From: Oricola nitratireducens
GTDB lineage: Bacteria > Pseudomonadota > Alphaproteobacteria > Rhizobiales > Rhizobiaceae
Length of the DNA: 64,000 nt
Reading direction: 5' to 3'
NCBI RefSeq assembly: GCF_014904745.1
Contig: NZ_JACZCS010000014.1
Span: forward strand, 248,001 to 312,000
In this document: piece after piece, positions 45,180 through 54,031 of the stretch
How positions within the stretch are numbered: the stretch's first letter is position 1
Layout: each line of letters opens with the position of its first letter
Position numbers and translations under genes: made by a program
Notes under the pieces: generated by a model
The model's input: the letters and a program-made list of their open reading frames with translations, nothing else
The model's database searches: none
What the model was told of the DNA's origin: nothing

Positions 45180-47090
45180 ATGCAAAATCTGAGTATCGTC
45201 CCCAAAACGGAAATCGACCGGATTTCCGAAATTCCACTCCCCGACGATGCGAAGCTGGCATTGATCGCCGACCTGTGCCGGTTGAACGCGCTGACCGCCA
45301 TCAAGAAGGCCGGCTCCGGGCATATCGGATCCAGCTTCAGCGCGATGGACATCGTCGTCCACCTCTATCTTCGCGCCATGAACACGCTTGCGGTCGGGTT
45401 CGACTCGCCCGACCGCGACATTTACTTCTCCTCCAAGGGGCACGATGCGCCGGGGCTCTACGCGGCCCTTTACGGGTTCGGCGCCCTGGCCGAAGACAAG
45501 CTGCTCATGCTGCGCCGCATCGGCGGGCCGGACGGCCACCCGGATATTGCCGTGCGCGGCATCGAAGCGAATTCCGGATCGCTCGGAATGGGAATCGGCA
45601 AGGCCCGCGGAATGGCCCTGGCAAAGCGGCTGCAGGGCCACGGGGGCCACGTCTATGTCCTGCTCGGCGACGGCGAACTTCAGGAGGGACAGATCTGGGA
45701 ATCCCTGCTGACCGCCGCCAACCAGGGCATGGCCGGCGTCACCGTCATCGTCGACCGCAACGGATACCAGTCGGACAAGCATACGGAAGTGATCAGTCCG
45801 CTCGGCAATCTGCGGCAGAAGTTCGAGGCGTTCGGATGCAGCTGTCTCGAGATCGATGGGCACGATCACGTTCAAATCGCCGGCGCACTGTGCGCGCCAA
45901 GCGAAAACGGCAAGCCAAAGATCATTGTCGCCAACACGGTGAAGGGCCGCGGCGTTTCCTTCATGGAAGGGCCGGCGGATGTCTCTTCCGACTACATCTA
46001 CCGCTACCACTCCGGCGCCCCGTCCGACGAGAACTACGAACGTGCGACGGCCGAACTGCTCGCCAGGGTCAACGCGGTAATGGCCGCCAGCGGTGCAGAC
46101 GAAATCGGAACCCGATCCGTTCAGAGGATTCCGGCCAGCGCCGCGCCGTCGGATGAGAACGTCGCCTCAGCCTATGGCGATTGCCTGGTCGAACTCGGGC
46201 GCGAGCATCCTGAACTCTGCGTTCTCGTCGCCGATTTGGCCGATGACTGCAAAACGAGGGGCTTCGCCGCCGAATTTCCGGACCGCTTCGTGGAAAACGG
46301 CATCGCGGAACAGGACATGTGCTCGGTCGCGGGCGGCATGGCGAGATCCGGGCTTTTGCCAGTGGTGAATTCGTTCGGGTGTTTCCTGGCCAGCCGCGCG
46401 AACGAACAGATCTTCAACAATTTCACGGAAGAGACGCGGATAATCCATGCGTTTCACCTCGCCGGTCTCGTTCCCGCCGGCCCCGGAAAATCCCACCAGA
46501 GCCTACGCGACATTTCCCTGATGGCCGCACTCCCGGGAATGGAAATCATCCAGCCGTGCGGTGCCGAGGAAACACGGCAGGCATTGCGATACTGCGTTCG
46601 CGACTCTCGCAGCAGTTGCGTCCTGCGAATGAATATCGGCCCCTCGCCGCGGCGTATCCCGCTTCCCGACGATTACCGGCTGGCGCGTGGCCAGGGCACG
46701 GTGTTGACCGAAGGCGAAGACGCCCTTCTTTTTGCGTATGGCCCGATCATGCTGGATCAGGCGCTCTCGGCCGCCGGGATTCTGCGCGAAAGAGGAATAG
46801 GGCTTACGGTGGTCAACATGCCATGGCTCAATATCGCAGACGATGACTGGCTGAGTGCGCTGGTGGCGCGGCACACAACGATCCTGACGATTGACGATCA
46901 TTGCGACGTCGGAGGCCTCGGCGATTTCCTGCTGGCGAGACTTGCCCGCCTCGGCCAATTGAGCGGACGCATTTTCGCAAAGGCAGGCGTCGCCGAAATA
47001 CCGGCATGCGGCACGGCCGACGAGGTTCTCCGGCATCACCGGCTCGATGCGGAATCCCTGGCCAGCCGCGTTCAGGATGCAATGCGGTAA
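45180..47090 (+). CDS. Full-length transketolase-like enzyme in sugar cassette
   Basis: 636 residues with both halves of a transketolase fused. The N-terminal half has KAGSGHIGSSFSAMD, then SSKGHDAPGLYAAL and GDGELQEGQIWESL, which form the thiamine diphosphate and metal site. The C-terminal half has FVENGIAEQDMCSVAGGMA with the catalytic Glu. Its place directly after neuB-SDR-cytidylyltransferase suggests it makes an unusual precursor sugar, or a branched one, by two-carbon transfer. A housekeeping role is less likely here. GGAGAG lies about a dozen bases before the ATG. Confidence 0.85.
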   Translation: MQNLSIVPKTEIDRISEIPLPDDAKLALIADLCRLNALTAIKKAGSGHIGSSFSAMDIVVHLYLRAMNTLAVGFDSPDRDIYFSSKGHDAPGLYAALYGFGALAEDKLLMLRRIGGPDGHPDIAVRGIEANSGSLGMGIGKARGMALAKRLQGHGGHVYVLLGDGELQEGQIWESLLTAANQGMAGVTVIVDRNGYQSDKHTEVISPLGNLRQKFEAFGCSCLEIDGHDHVQIAGALCAPSENGKPKIIVANTVKGRGVSFMEGPADVSSDYIYRYHSGAPSDENYERATAELLARVNAVMAASGADEIGTRSVQRIPASAAPSDENVASAYGDCLVELGREHPELCVLVADLADDCKTRGFAAEFPDRFVENGIAEQDMCSVAGGMARSGLLPVVNSFGCFLASRANEQIFNNFTEETRIIHAFHLAGLVPAGPGKSHQSLRDISLMAALPGMEIIQPCGAEETRQALRYCVRDSRSSCVLRMNIGPSPRRIPLPDDYRLARGQGTVLTEGEDALLFAYGPIMLDQALSAAGILRERGIGLTVVNMPWLNIADDDWLSALVARHTTILTIDDHCDVGGLGDFLLARLARLGQLSGRIFAKAGVAEIPACGTADEVLRHHRLDAESLASRVQDAMR

Positions 47091-47092
47091 GC

Positions 47093-48064
47093 ATGGGAAA
47101 GATTGCGCTCATATTCGGCGTCACCGGACAGGATGGCGCCTATCTGAGCCGGTTGCTGCTCGACAAGGGCTATACCGTACACGGGACCTCACGCGACGCG
47201 GAAGCAGCCCCGCTGGACAAGCTCCGCGAGCTCGAAATCCGCGAACGCGTGAACATGCATTCGGCATCGCCCGTCGATTTCCTGAGCGTCGAACGCGTCA
47301 TCCACAGGGTCGAGCCGGATGAAATCTACAATCTTGGCGGACAGAGCTCCGTCGGCCTGTCGTTCAAGCTGCCGACCGAGACCCTCGAGAGCATCACGCG
47401 CGGTACGCTCAATATCCTGGAGACGCTTCGCCCGCTGGGCGGCGGGATTCGCTTCTTCGATGCCGCATCGAGCGAGTGTTTCGGCGATACGAAGGGAGTT
47501 CCGGCTTGCGAGGAGACTTCGTTCTATCCGCAAAGCCCGTATGCGATCGCCAAGGCCGCATCATACTGGCAGGTGGCGAATTTTCGTGAAGCCTACGGTC
47601 TCTTCGCCTGCTCGGGGCTTTTGTTCAATCATGAATCGCCGTTGCGGCCGCATCGGTTCGTGACACGGAAAATCGCACACGGCGCGGTTCAGGCGGCCAG
47701 GGGCGAACCGCAGAAACTGAAACTCGGCAATCTGGCCGTGCGGCGCGACTGGGGCTGGGCGCCCGAATATGCGGAAGCGATGTGGCGCATGCTTCAGCAG
47801 GATACCCCGGAGGATTATGTGATCGCCACGGAGGAACCGCATTCACTGGAAGACTTCGTGGCCGAAGCCTACGCCAGGGTCGGTCTCGATTGGCAGGACC
47901 ATGTCGAGATCGATCGATCGTTGTTCCGGCCGCTGGAATTCCTGTACGGATGCGGCAACGCCAAAAAAGCGGCCGAAAAGCTTGGCTGGCGCGCGGAGAT
48001 GCGCATGCAACAGGTCGCGCATGCCATGGTGGATGCGGAAATCGAGCGGGCCGGCGGACTCTGA
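47093..48064 (+). CDS. GDP-mannose 4,6-dehydratase-like enzyme
   Basis: 323 residues; the start is two bases after the transketolase stop. The family is clear from IFGVTGQDGAYLSRLLL, YNLGGQSSVGLSF, the catalytic SPYAIAKAASYW, and LLFNHESPLRPHRFVTRKI with VRRDWGWAPEY. It makes GDP-4-keto-6-deoxymannose, or the matching 6-deoxy-heptose if GDP-heptose is its substrate. The GMER-like epimerase at 11568 could take the next step. Its stop lies about ten bases from the uraH relic, at the island's right edge. Confidence 0.9.
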   Translation: MGKIALIFGVTGQDGAYLSRLLLDKGYTVHGTSRDAEAAPLDKLRELEIRERVNMHSASPVDFLSVERVIHRVEPDEIYNLGGQSSVGLSFKLPTETLESITRGTLNILETLRPLGGGIRFFDAASSECFGDTKGVPACEETSFYPQSPYAIAKAASYWQVANFREAYGLFACSGLLFNHESPLRPHRFVTRKIAHGAVQAARGEPQKLKLGNLAVRRDWGWAPEYAEAMWRMLQQDTPEDYVIATEEPHSLEDFVAEAYARVGLDWQDHVEIDRSLFRPLEFLYGCGNAKKAAEKLGWRAEMRMQQVAHAMVDAEIERAGGL

Positions 48065-48074
48065 CTGCTGCCAC

Positions 48075-48309
48075 AGCTGCCTCGGTAGGTCGAATAGCTC
48101 CAGGGCGTGACCAGAAACGGGACATGGTATCCCGCGCCGATATCCGAGATCGAGAAGCGGACCGGCACGACGTCGAGGAACGGCAATTTGTCCGTTCCGC
48201 CGCCCGGTTGCCCGGCAAAATATTTAGCGACCTCGAAATGCAGTTCATAAGTGCCCTCGGCCATCTGGTCCGGGACGAGCAGCAACTCGTCGGTGCGGCC
48301 GTCGGCATT
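48075..48309 (-). pseudogene. uraH relic (C-terminal part of 5-hydroxyisourate hydrolase)
   Basis: Matches 50821-51055 of the intact uraH base for base over most of its length, with no gap. It keeps [20 protein letters not shown] and the C-terminal SYSTYRGS. The stop codon is lost, since the intact CTA is CAC here on the plus strand. The N-terminal 43 codons are missing because of a deletion shared with the adjoining relic. It cannot give a functional enzyme. Confidence 0.88.
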
Positions 48310-48530
48310 TCTCGTTCAGGTCGCTCAGGCGGAATCCGCCGATCCGGGTGAGTTGCGCGAGCGCTTCCGCTCTTTCCTCATCCGGCGTGTGGTTCAGACG
48401 CCGCTCGAATACCGCAAGGATCGAGTGCTTGTCGCGGCCGCATACTACCAGAATGAGCGGGAACCCGAAACGTTCCTTGTAAGTGTCGTTCAACCGGTGA
48501 AAACGCTTGAATTCCTCCGCCGGCAGGTCG
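48310..48530 (-). pseudogene. uraD relic (C-terminal part of OHCU decarboxylase)
   Basis: Matches the 3' end of intact uraD (51191-51411), keeping [20 protein letters not shown] and ARIG-like RIGGFRLSDL. Its reading frame is still open over about 58 codons, but the first two thirds of the gene are gone. Relative to the intact locus, exactly 135 bases are missing at the join with the uraH relic. Many differences are conservative substitutions. Confidence 0.86.
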
Positions 48531-48680
48531 CCCGCAATCGCGGCTCAACAATCGGCGATCGGTGGAGATGAAGACATCCAGTCGTTTGAAAAAACTAACA
48601 ATATTCGCGGGTGGACTTCCACCTCATGATCGTGTCCATCGCTCTTGCCATCCAGACGGATTTTCAAACGAGCAGCGCCT

Positions 48681-50801
48681 GTGAACCTTCCTGTGTACGT
48701 GATCAATCTGGATCGGTCGCGCGAGCGTTGGACGACAATCAAGGAAACCGCTGACCGACTGGGATGGGATTGCCACCGCGTATCCGCGATAGATGGCCGT
48801 CAAGTCGACCGTAACGACTGGGTTGACGTCAATCTTCGGGAGTTCGAGAAGAAGTGCGGACGCCGGATGCTGTCCGGCGAATATGGCTGCTATCGCAGTC
48901 ATTTACTGGCGCTGAATACATTTCTCGATGAGGGCGCATCCCATGGCCTGATTCTGGAAGACGATGTCTTGCCTGACGATTCCACTGCGTCGCGCATCGA
49001 GGCGATCATGGAGACCGCGCCCGATTTCGATGTGATCAGGCTGGTCAATCACAGAAGTCGCCTGTTCGTCTGCCTCGAGGAAACAGAATACGGCGACAAG
49101 ATCGGGCGCACAATCATCGGACCGCAAGGCTCCGCCGCGGCCTATATCGTTTCGCGCCGCGGTGCGGAACGGCTTCTGGCGGCTCTCGCGTTCATGGAAC
49201 TGCCGTGGGACGTAGCCCTGGAGCGATTTTGGCAGACAGAGACATCCATCTACTCGGTCTCACCGAATGTTTTCAGTTTTTCCGGACATTGTCACACCTC
49301 GTGCATCACGGAGACCTCATATGACGAGGAGAAGTTCCATCCATTCCGGCGGATAAGGACAGCGCTGTTCAGAATCGGTCAGCACTGCGTTCGCGGGCAT
49401 CACGTCATGCTCTCCCGAGCCGGCGCCGCCGTGCCGGTCAGTCCGCTGGCGGCAACGGCTAGCGGCAGCGATGAACCGCTCCGTCGATTCCCGTCCGTAT
49501 TCGACGTTCTGTGGACGCTCGTCACACTGTTGTTCGTGTCCGCAGTCTGGTTTGAATCCGATGTCTACCGGTTCGTCGGATTGGCAATGTTCACGATCGG
49601 ACTGGTCTCATACTTCCGGAATGACTTCCTGACCTACGCCAGACCGATGGTCGGCCCCCCCGGCATCCTGTGCCTGTTGTGGCCGGTCTATCTGCTCGCA
49701 CGGTTCGCGGTCACCCACACGCAGCATCCTGAATACGGGACCGAATCGTCCGAAGGCATTTATCTGCTAACAGCGCTCTATTCCACGGTCGGATATTTTT
49801 TCTTCAGAATCGTAAGAAATCCATTTGCCACGGCAAGCGCCTTCATCTTGATTTCGCTTGCGTTTTCGGTTGCGGCAATGGACTTCCACGCGATTGCGGC
49901 GGGTGTGCGCGCGGTTACGCACTACCACAACAACACCATTCACGCCGCGATCGGCAACGGTTTCATCCTGCTGCTGTCCCTCGCCTTCCTGTCCTACCTG
50001 TCTGAGCGGCAGGGCCTAGCGAGAGGATATCGCCGGTTATTGTCATTGCTCGCCCTGGTCACTGTCGTCGTTTCGGCCGTCAATATCCTTGTTCTGGAAT
50101 CGAAAGGAGTCTGGATGGCGGTCGCGGTCGCGCTCCCCCTGCTCGCTCTCTTCATGGCGGGAGGCATCAGCCGGGGCTTGAACCGCCTCATCGTGGTGGC
50201 GGCGCCACTGGCGGTCGTGGCGATCGCGACGCTGTGGCACGGCGAAATCGCCCGCCATGCGGACGAAATCCACGGTGTGTGGACACTCCTGAAGGCGCAT
50301 ATGGACCAGGGCCAGAGCTTTGTCGGGGCAATGCGCGAAGTCGGCATGCATGGCGGCCTGTCCATCAACTTCTCCGCCCGGCTGATCCTATGGAGCGAAG
50401 CGCTGAAACTCTGGGCGGAAAGCCCGATCTTCGGAAACGGTGTGTCCTGGTTCCATCTCTGGCAAAGTGCTTCCGATCCCGAGATGCCTTACAAGCTGAT
50501 CCACAACGGTTTCCTCGAAATCGGCGTACGGTACGGCGCGCTGGGCCTCGTGTTCTACGCCTATCTATGCGGCTGGTCCTGCCGAATTGTCTGGCGCACG
50601 GCCAACGAAGGACTGATCGCGCGGTCGGCCGCCCATGCCTTCATCGTGACAATGGTTTTCTTCCTGGTGACGAACCTGAGCAATTCGAACGTCAGCCTCG
50701 CGCTCGGAGAATCCTATATGTGGTTTGCCGCAAGCTTCGCTTTCTACTGCTATTTCCGGCTTCAGGACGTCGGCATGCCTAAATCCAGAACCTATATCTG
50801 A
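48681..50801 (+). CDS. Fusion of GT25 glycosyltransferase and O-antigen ligase/polymerase
   Basis: 706 residues from a GTG; the start VNLPVYVINLDRSRERW is the usual GT25 N-terminus. Residues 1-~230 are GT25: LEDDVLPDD (E93-D95) is the acidic motif, and QGSAAAYIVSRRGAERLL follows. Residues ~250-706 have about ten hydrophobic segments, plus LIHNGFLEIGVRYGALGL, the periplasmic-loop signature of WaaL/Wzy proteins. One half would transfer a sugar inside the cell and the other would ligate or polymerise chains outside it. It lies between the uraH-uraD relic and the intact uraH. Confidence 0.87.
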   Translation: MNLPVYVINLDRSRERWTTIKETADRLGWDCHRVSAIDGRQVDRNDWVDVNLREFEKKCGRRMLSGEYGCYRSHLLALNTFLDEGASHGLILEDDVLPDDSTASRIEAIMETAPDFDVIRLVNHRSRLFVCLEETEYGDKIGRTIIGPQGSAAAYIVSRRGAERLLAALAFMELPWDVALERFWQTETSIYSVSPNVFSFSGHCHTSCITETSYDEEKFHPFRRIRTALFRIGQHCVRGHHVMLSRAGAAVPVSPLAATASGSDEPLRRFPSVFDVLWTLVTLLFVSAVWFESDVYRFVGLAMFTIGLVSYFRNDFLTYARPMVGPPGILCLLWPVYLLARFAVTHTQHPEYGTESSEGIYLLTALYSTVGYFFFRIVRNPFATASAFILISLAFSVAAMDFHAIAAGVRAVTHYHNNTIHAAIGNGFILLLSLAFLSYLSERQGLARGYRRLLSLLALVTVVVSAVNILVLESKGVWMAVAVALPLLALFMAGGISRGLNRLIVVAAPLAVVAIATLWHGEIARHADEIHGVWTLLKAHMDQGQSFVGAMREVGMHGGLSINFSARLILWSEALKLWAESPIFGNGVSWFHLWQSASDPEMPYKLIHNGFLEIGVRYGALGLVFYAYLCGWSCRIVWRTANEGLIARSAAHAFIVTMVFFLVTNLSNSNVSLALGESYMWFAASFAFYCYFRLQDVGMPKSRTYI

Positions 50802-50818
50802 GAGCGCCTGAACCGCGC

Positions 50819-51184
50819 CTAGCTGCCGCGGTAGGTCGAATAGCTCCACGGCGTGACCAAAAGCGGGACATGGTAGCCCGCGCCGATATCCGAGATCGAG
50901 AAGCGGATCGGCACGACGTCGAGGAACGGCAATTTGTCCGTCCCGCCGCCCGGCTGCTCGGCAAAATATTTGGCGACCTCGAAATGCAGTTCATAGGTGC
51001 CCTCGGCCATCTGGTCCGGGCCGAGCAGCAGTTCGTCGGTGCGGCCGTCGACATTGGTGACCGCCTGCCTGACCAGTTCCAGCTTCCCGCTTCCCGGCGG
51101 CGCTTTGTAAAGCGTCAGGCGCATGCCTTGCGCCGGTTTGCCGGACGCTGTGTCGAGCACATGGGTCGAGAGTTTTCCGGGCAT
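50819..51184 (-). CDS. uraH: 5-hydroxyisourate hydrolase
   Basis: 121 residues. It has the family's N-terminal [17 protein letters not shown] and the C-terminal YSTYRGS, the transthyretin-related signature. It hydrolyses 5-hydroxyisourate to OHCU in urate degradation. The start lies one base from the uraD stop, so translation is coupled. The whole gene is nearly copied in the relic at 48075. Confidence 0.95.
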   Translation of the reverse strand: MPGKLSTHVLDTASGKPAQGMRLTLYKAPPGSGKLELVRQAVTNVDGRTDELLLGPDQMAEGTYELHFEVAKYFAEQPGGGTDKLPFLDVVPIRFSISDIGAGYHVPLLVTPWSYSTYRGS

Positions 51185-51185
51185 G

Positions 51186-51698
51186 TCAGTCCTCAATCAG
51201 GTCATTCAGCCGAAATGCGCCGATCCGGGCGATCTGCGCCAGCGCCTCGGCAATTTCGTCCTCGGGCGAATGTTCAAGCCGCCGTTCGAAGGCGGCGAGT
51301 ATCGAATGCTTGTCGTGGCCTCGTACTGCCAGAATGAACGGGAAGCCGAAACGTTCCTTATAGGCGTCATTCAATTGGTGAAATCGCGCGAATTCGTCCT
51401 TCGTCAGCCGGTCGAGGCCGGCGCCTTTCTGCTCCGAGGTCGATTCCTGCGTCAATTCTCCTGCCAGCGCTGCCTTGCCCGCCAGATCGGGATGGGCGCG
51501 GATCAGCGTCAGCTGCGCATCGCGCCCGGCATCATCGATCGCGGAGACCATCGCGGCATGCAGCGCATCGACCGAGGCGAACGGCCGGCCACCGGCCACC
51601 GCCTCCGCCACCCAGGGCGAATGCTCGAAGATCGCGCCGAGCAAGGCGACGAATTCGGAGTCGGAACAGGTGTTTATGGTCGCGAGCGAAACCGTCAT
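51186..51698 (-). CDS. uraD: OHCU decarboxylase (2-oxo-4-hydroxy-4-carboxy-5-ureidoimidazoline)
   Basis: 170 residues. The ATG overlaps the xdhB stop (ATGA). [17 protein letters not shown] carries the catalytic His of the family, and [17 protein letters not shown] is its second conserved block. It makes (S)-allantoin from OHCU. It acts after UraH in the same operon. Confidence 0.94.
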   Translation of the reverse strand: MTVSLATINTCSDSEFVALLGAIFEHSPWVAEAVAGGRPFASVDALHAAMVSAIDDAGRDAQLTLIRAHPDLAGKAALAGELTQESTSEQKGAGLDRLTKDEFARFHQLNDAYKERFGFPFILAVRGHDKHSILAAFERRLEHSPEDEIAEALAQIARIGAFRLNDLIED

Positions 51699-54031
51699 TG
51701 AAGCTTGCCGCTCCTGGCGCGGATGTCGTCGACCGCATCGAGGATGTTCTCCGGCGTCGCCGGCGCTTTCAGCTGCGGCGACAGGCCGGGCGCGCCGCAT
51801 GAGGCGACCGCGTCGCGGATGGCGAGCCAGACCGCGACCGCCAGCATCAAGGGCGGCTCGCCAACCGCCTTGGACCGGAACACGGTTTCCTCGCCGTTCG
51901 GCGCGTTCTCGAGCAGCGCGACATTGAACTCGCGCGGCACGTCGCGCGAGCCGGGGATCTTGTAGGTCGACGGCCCGACGGTGCGCAGCCGTCCCTTGTC
52001 GTCCCACCACAGTTCCTCGCAGGTCAGCCAGCCCATGCCCTGTACGAAGGCGCCTTCGATCTGGCCGAGATCGATCGCCGGGTTGAGCGAAGCGCCGCAA
52101 TCCTGCAGCAGGTCGGCGCGCAGGCACCGGCTCTCACCTGTCAGCGTGTCGATGGCGACCTCGGCCACCGCCGCACCGTAGGTGTAATAGAAGAACGGCC
52201 TGCCCTTCAGCGTCTTCGGATCCCAGTGGATCTTTGGCGTCGCGTAATAACCGGCCTCGGACAACTGGACGCGCGCCGCCCAAGTCATCTTCGCCAGTTC
52301 GCCAAACGAGACCGACCGGTTGTCCGCATGGACGCGGCCTTCGCGGAAAACGATCTCCTCGGCCGGGACATCGAAATGATCGGCGGCGACTTTAGCCATC
52401 CGACCACGAATAGCGGTCGCGGCGTTGTAGGCCGCCATGCCGTTGAGGTCGGAGCCGGTCGAGGCGGCGGTGGCGGAGGTGTTCGGCACCTTGCCGGTCG
52501 TCGTCGCGGTGATCTTCACCTGATCGATGTCGATCTGGAAGACCTCGGCGACGACCTGGGCGACCTTCATGAACAGCCCCTGCCCCATTTCCGTGCCGCC
52601 ATGGTTCAGGTGAACCGATCCGTCCTGGTAGACATGCACCAGCGCGCCGGCCTGATTGAGCGAGGTCAGGTTGAAGGAGATGCCGAACTTGACCGGCATC
52701 ATGGCAAGACCGCGCCGCAACAGCGGGTCCGTAGCGTTGTGGGCGTCGATCTCGGCGCGGCGGCGTTCCCATTCGGAGGACGCGAGAAGCGCGTCGGTCA
52801 CCTCGATCAGCCGGTTCTGGTGCGTCTCGACAGCCTGTCCGTATGGCGTGACCTCGCCGGTTTCGGGACCGTAATAGTTGACGGCCCGAACGGCGTTCGA
52901 GTCCAACCGCAATTCGCGCGCGATCTGGTCGATGACCGCCTCGATGCCGATGATGCCCTGCGGCCCGCCGAAACCGCGGAAGGCGGTGTTGGAGACCGTG
53001 TTCGTCTTGCAGGCGTGGCCGGTGAAACGCGCCGCCGGGATGAAATAGGAATTGTCGGAATGGGTGAGCGTGCGGGTTATCACCGGGCCGGTCAGGTCCG
53101 GCGTGTTGCCGGCGCGGGCCAGATATTCGATTTCGAGGCCGCGGATGCGCCCGTTCGCGTCGACGCCGGCCTTCCACGTGGCGACCATGTCGTGGCGCTT
53201 GCCGGTCGCCGTCATGTCGGCCGAACGCTTCAGGCGCAGCTTCACCGGTTTGCCGGTCTTGCGGGCGAGCAGCGCGGCGGAGGCGGCGATGATCGTCGCC
53301 TGGCTCTCCTTGCCGCCGAAGCCGCCGCCCATGCGGCGCGTGAACACGTCGACGGAATTGGCGAGGCCGCCCAGAACATGGGCGACGTGGTGCTGCACCT
53401 CGGTCGGATGCTGCGTCGAGGAATGGACGATCATGTCGCCGTCCTCGCCGGGGATGGCATAGCCGATGTGGGTCTCGAGGTAGAAATGGTCCTGGCCGCC
53501 AATGTCGAGACGGCCCTCGATGATGCGTTCGGCCGACGCGAGCGCGGCATCGACATCGCCCTCGATCAGGATCTGCGGCGGCATCACATAGGACCCGGCC
53601 GCATGCGCCGCCTCGACATCGAGCACCGGCTCCAGTTCCTCGATGTCGAGCGCGACGGCGCGGGCCGCTTTCACAGCCTGTTCGTAGGTCGTGGCGGCGA
53701 CGGCGCCAACCGGGTGGCCGACATATTCAACCACGGTTTCGGCGAAGAGCGGCTCGTTTGGCAGGATCGGGCCGACATCGTTGTGCCCGGGAATGTCGCC
53801 CGCCGCCACGAAGGCGGCGACGCCGGGCATGGCCAGCGCCTTCGACGGATCGATACCCTTCAGCTTTCCATGCGCTACCGGCGAAATGACCAGCGCGGCA
53901 TGCAGCGTGCCAGGCAGTTCGGCGATGTCGTCGATATAGGACGCCTCGCCGGCGATCTGCTTGGCGGCGCTGTCATGGGCAATGCCGTGGCCGACCACGG
54001 CGCGCTGAACGGATTTGACGTCGACATTCAT
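51695..54031 (-). CDS. xdhB: Xanthine dehydrogenase, molybdopterin-binding subunit
   Basis: 778 residues, a normal length. The molybdenum-cofactor and substrate motifs are present: RRMGGGFGGKESQ, NTAFRGFGGPQGI with the purine-binding Arg, and LNHGGTEMGQGLFMKVAQ. The conserved Glu lies in the C-terminal SKAVGEPPLMLA. It oxidises hypoxanthine and xanthine to urate together with XdhA. It overlaps both neighbours in a tightly packed operon. No xdhC chaperone gene is in the window. Confidence 0.95.
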   Translation of the reverse strand: MNVDVKSVQRAVVGHGIAHDSAAKQIAGEASYIDDIAELPGTLHAALVISPVAHGKLKGIDPSKALAMPGVAAFVAAGDIPGHNDVGPILPNEPLFAETVVEYVGHPVGAVAATTYEQAVKAARAVALDIEELEPVLDVEAAHAAGSYVMPPQILIEGDVDAALASAERIIEGRLDIGGQDHFYLETHIGYAIPGEDGDMIVHSSTQHPTEVQHHVAHVLGGLANSVDVFTRRMGGGFGGKESQATIIAASAALLARKTGKPVKLRLKRSADMTATGKRHDMVATWKAGVDANGRIRGLEIEYLARAGNTPDLTGPVITRTLTHSDNSYFIPAARFTGHACKTNTVSNTAFRGFGGPQGIIGIEAVIDQIARELRLDSNAVRAVNYYGPETGEVTPYGQAVETHQNRLIEVTDALLASSEWERRRAEIDAHNATDPLLRRGLAMMPVKFGISFNLTSLNQAGALVHVYQDGSVHLNHGGTEMGQGLFMKVAQVVAEVFQIDIDQVKITATTTGKVPNTSATAASTGSDLNGMAAYNAATAIRGRMAKVAADHFDVPAEEIVFREGRVHADNRSVSFGELAKMTWAARVQLSEAGYYATPKIHWDPKTLKGRPFFYYTYGAAVAEVAIDTLTGESRCLRADLLQDCGASLNPAIDLGQIEGAFVQGMGWLTCEELWWDDKGRLRTVGPSTYKIPGSRDVPREFNVALLENAPNGEETVFRSKAVGEPPLMLAVAVWLAIRDAVASCGAPGLSPQLKAPATPENILDAVDDIRARSGKLQ

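Noticed and set aside
48610-48623. GGTGGACTTCCACC palindrome as an insertion-element end
   Set aside because: No transposase gene and no matching second end nearby.
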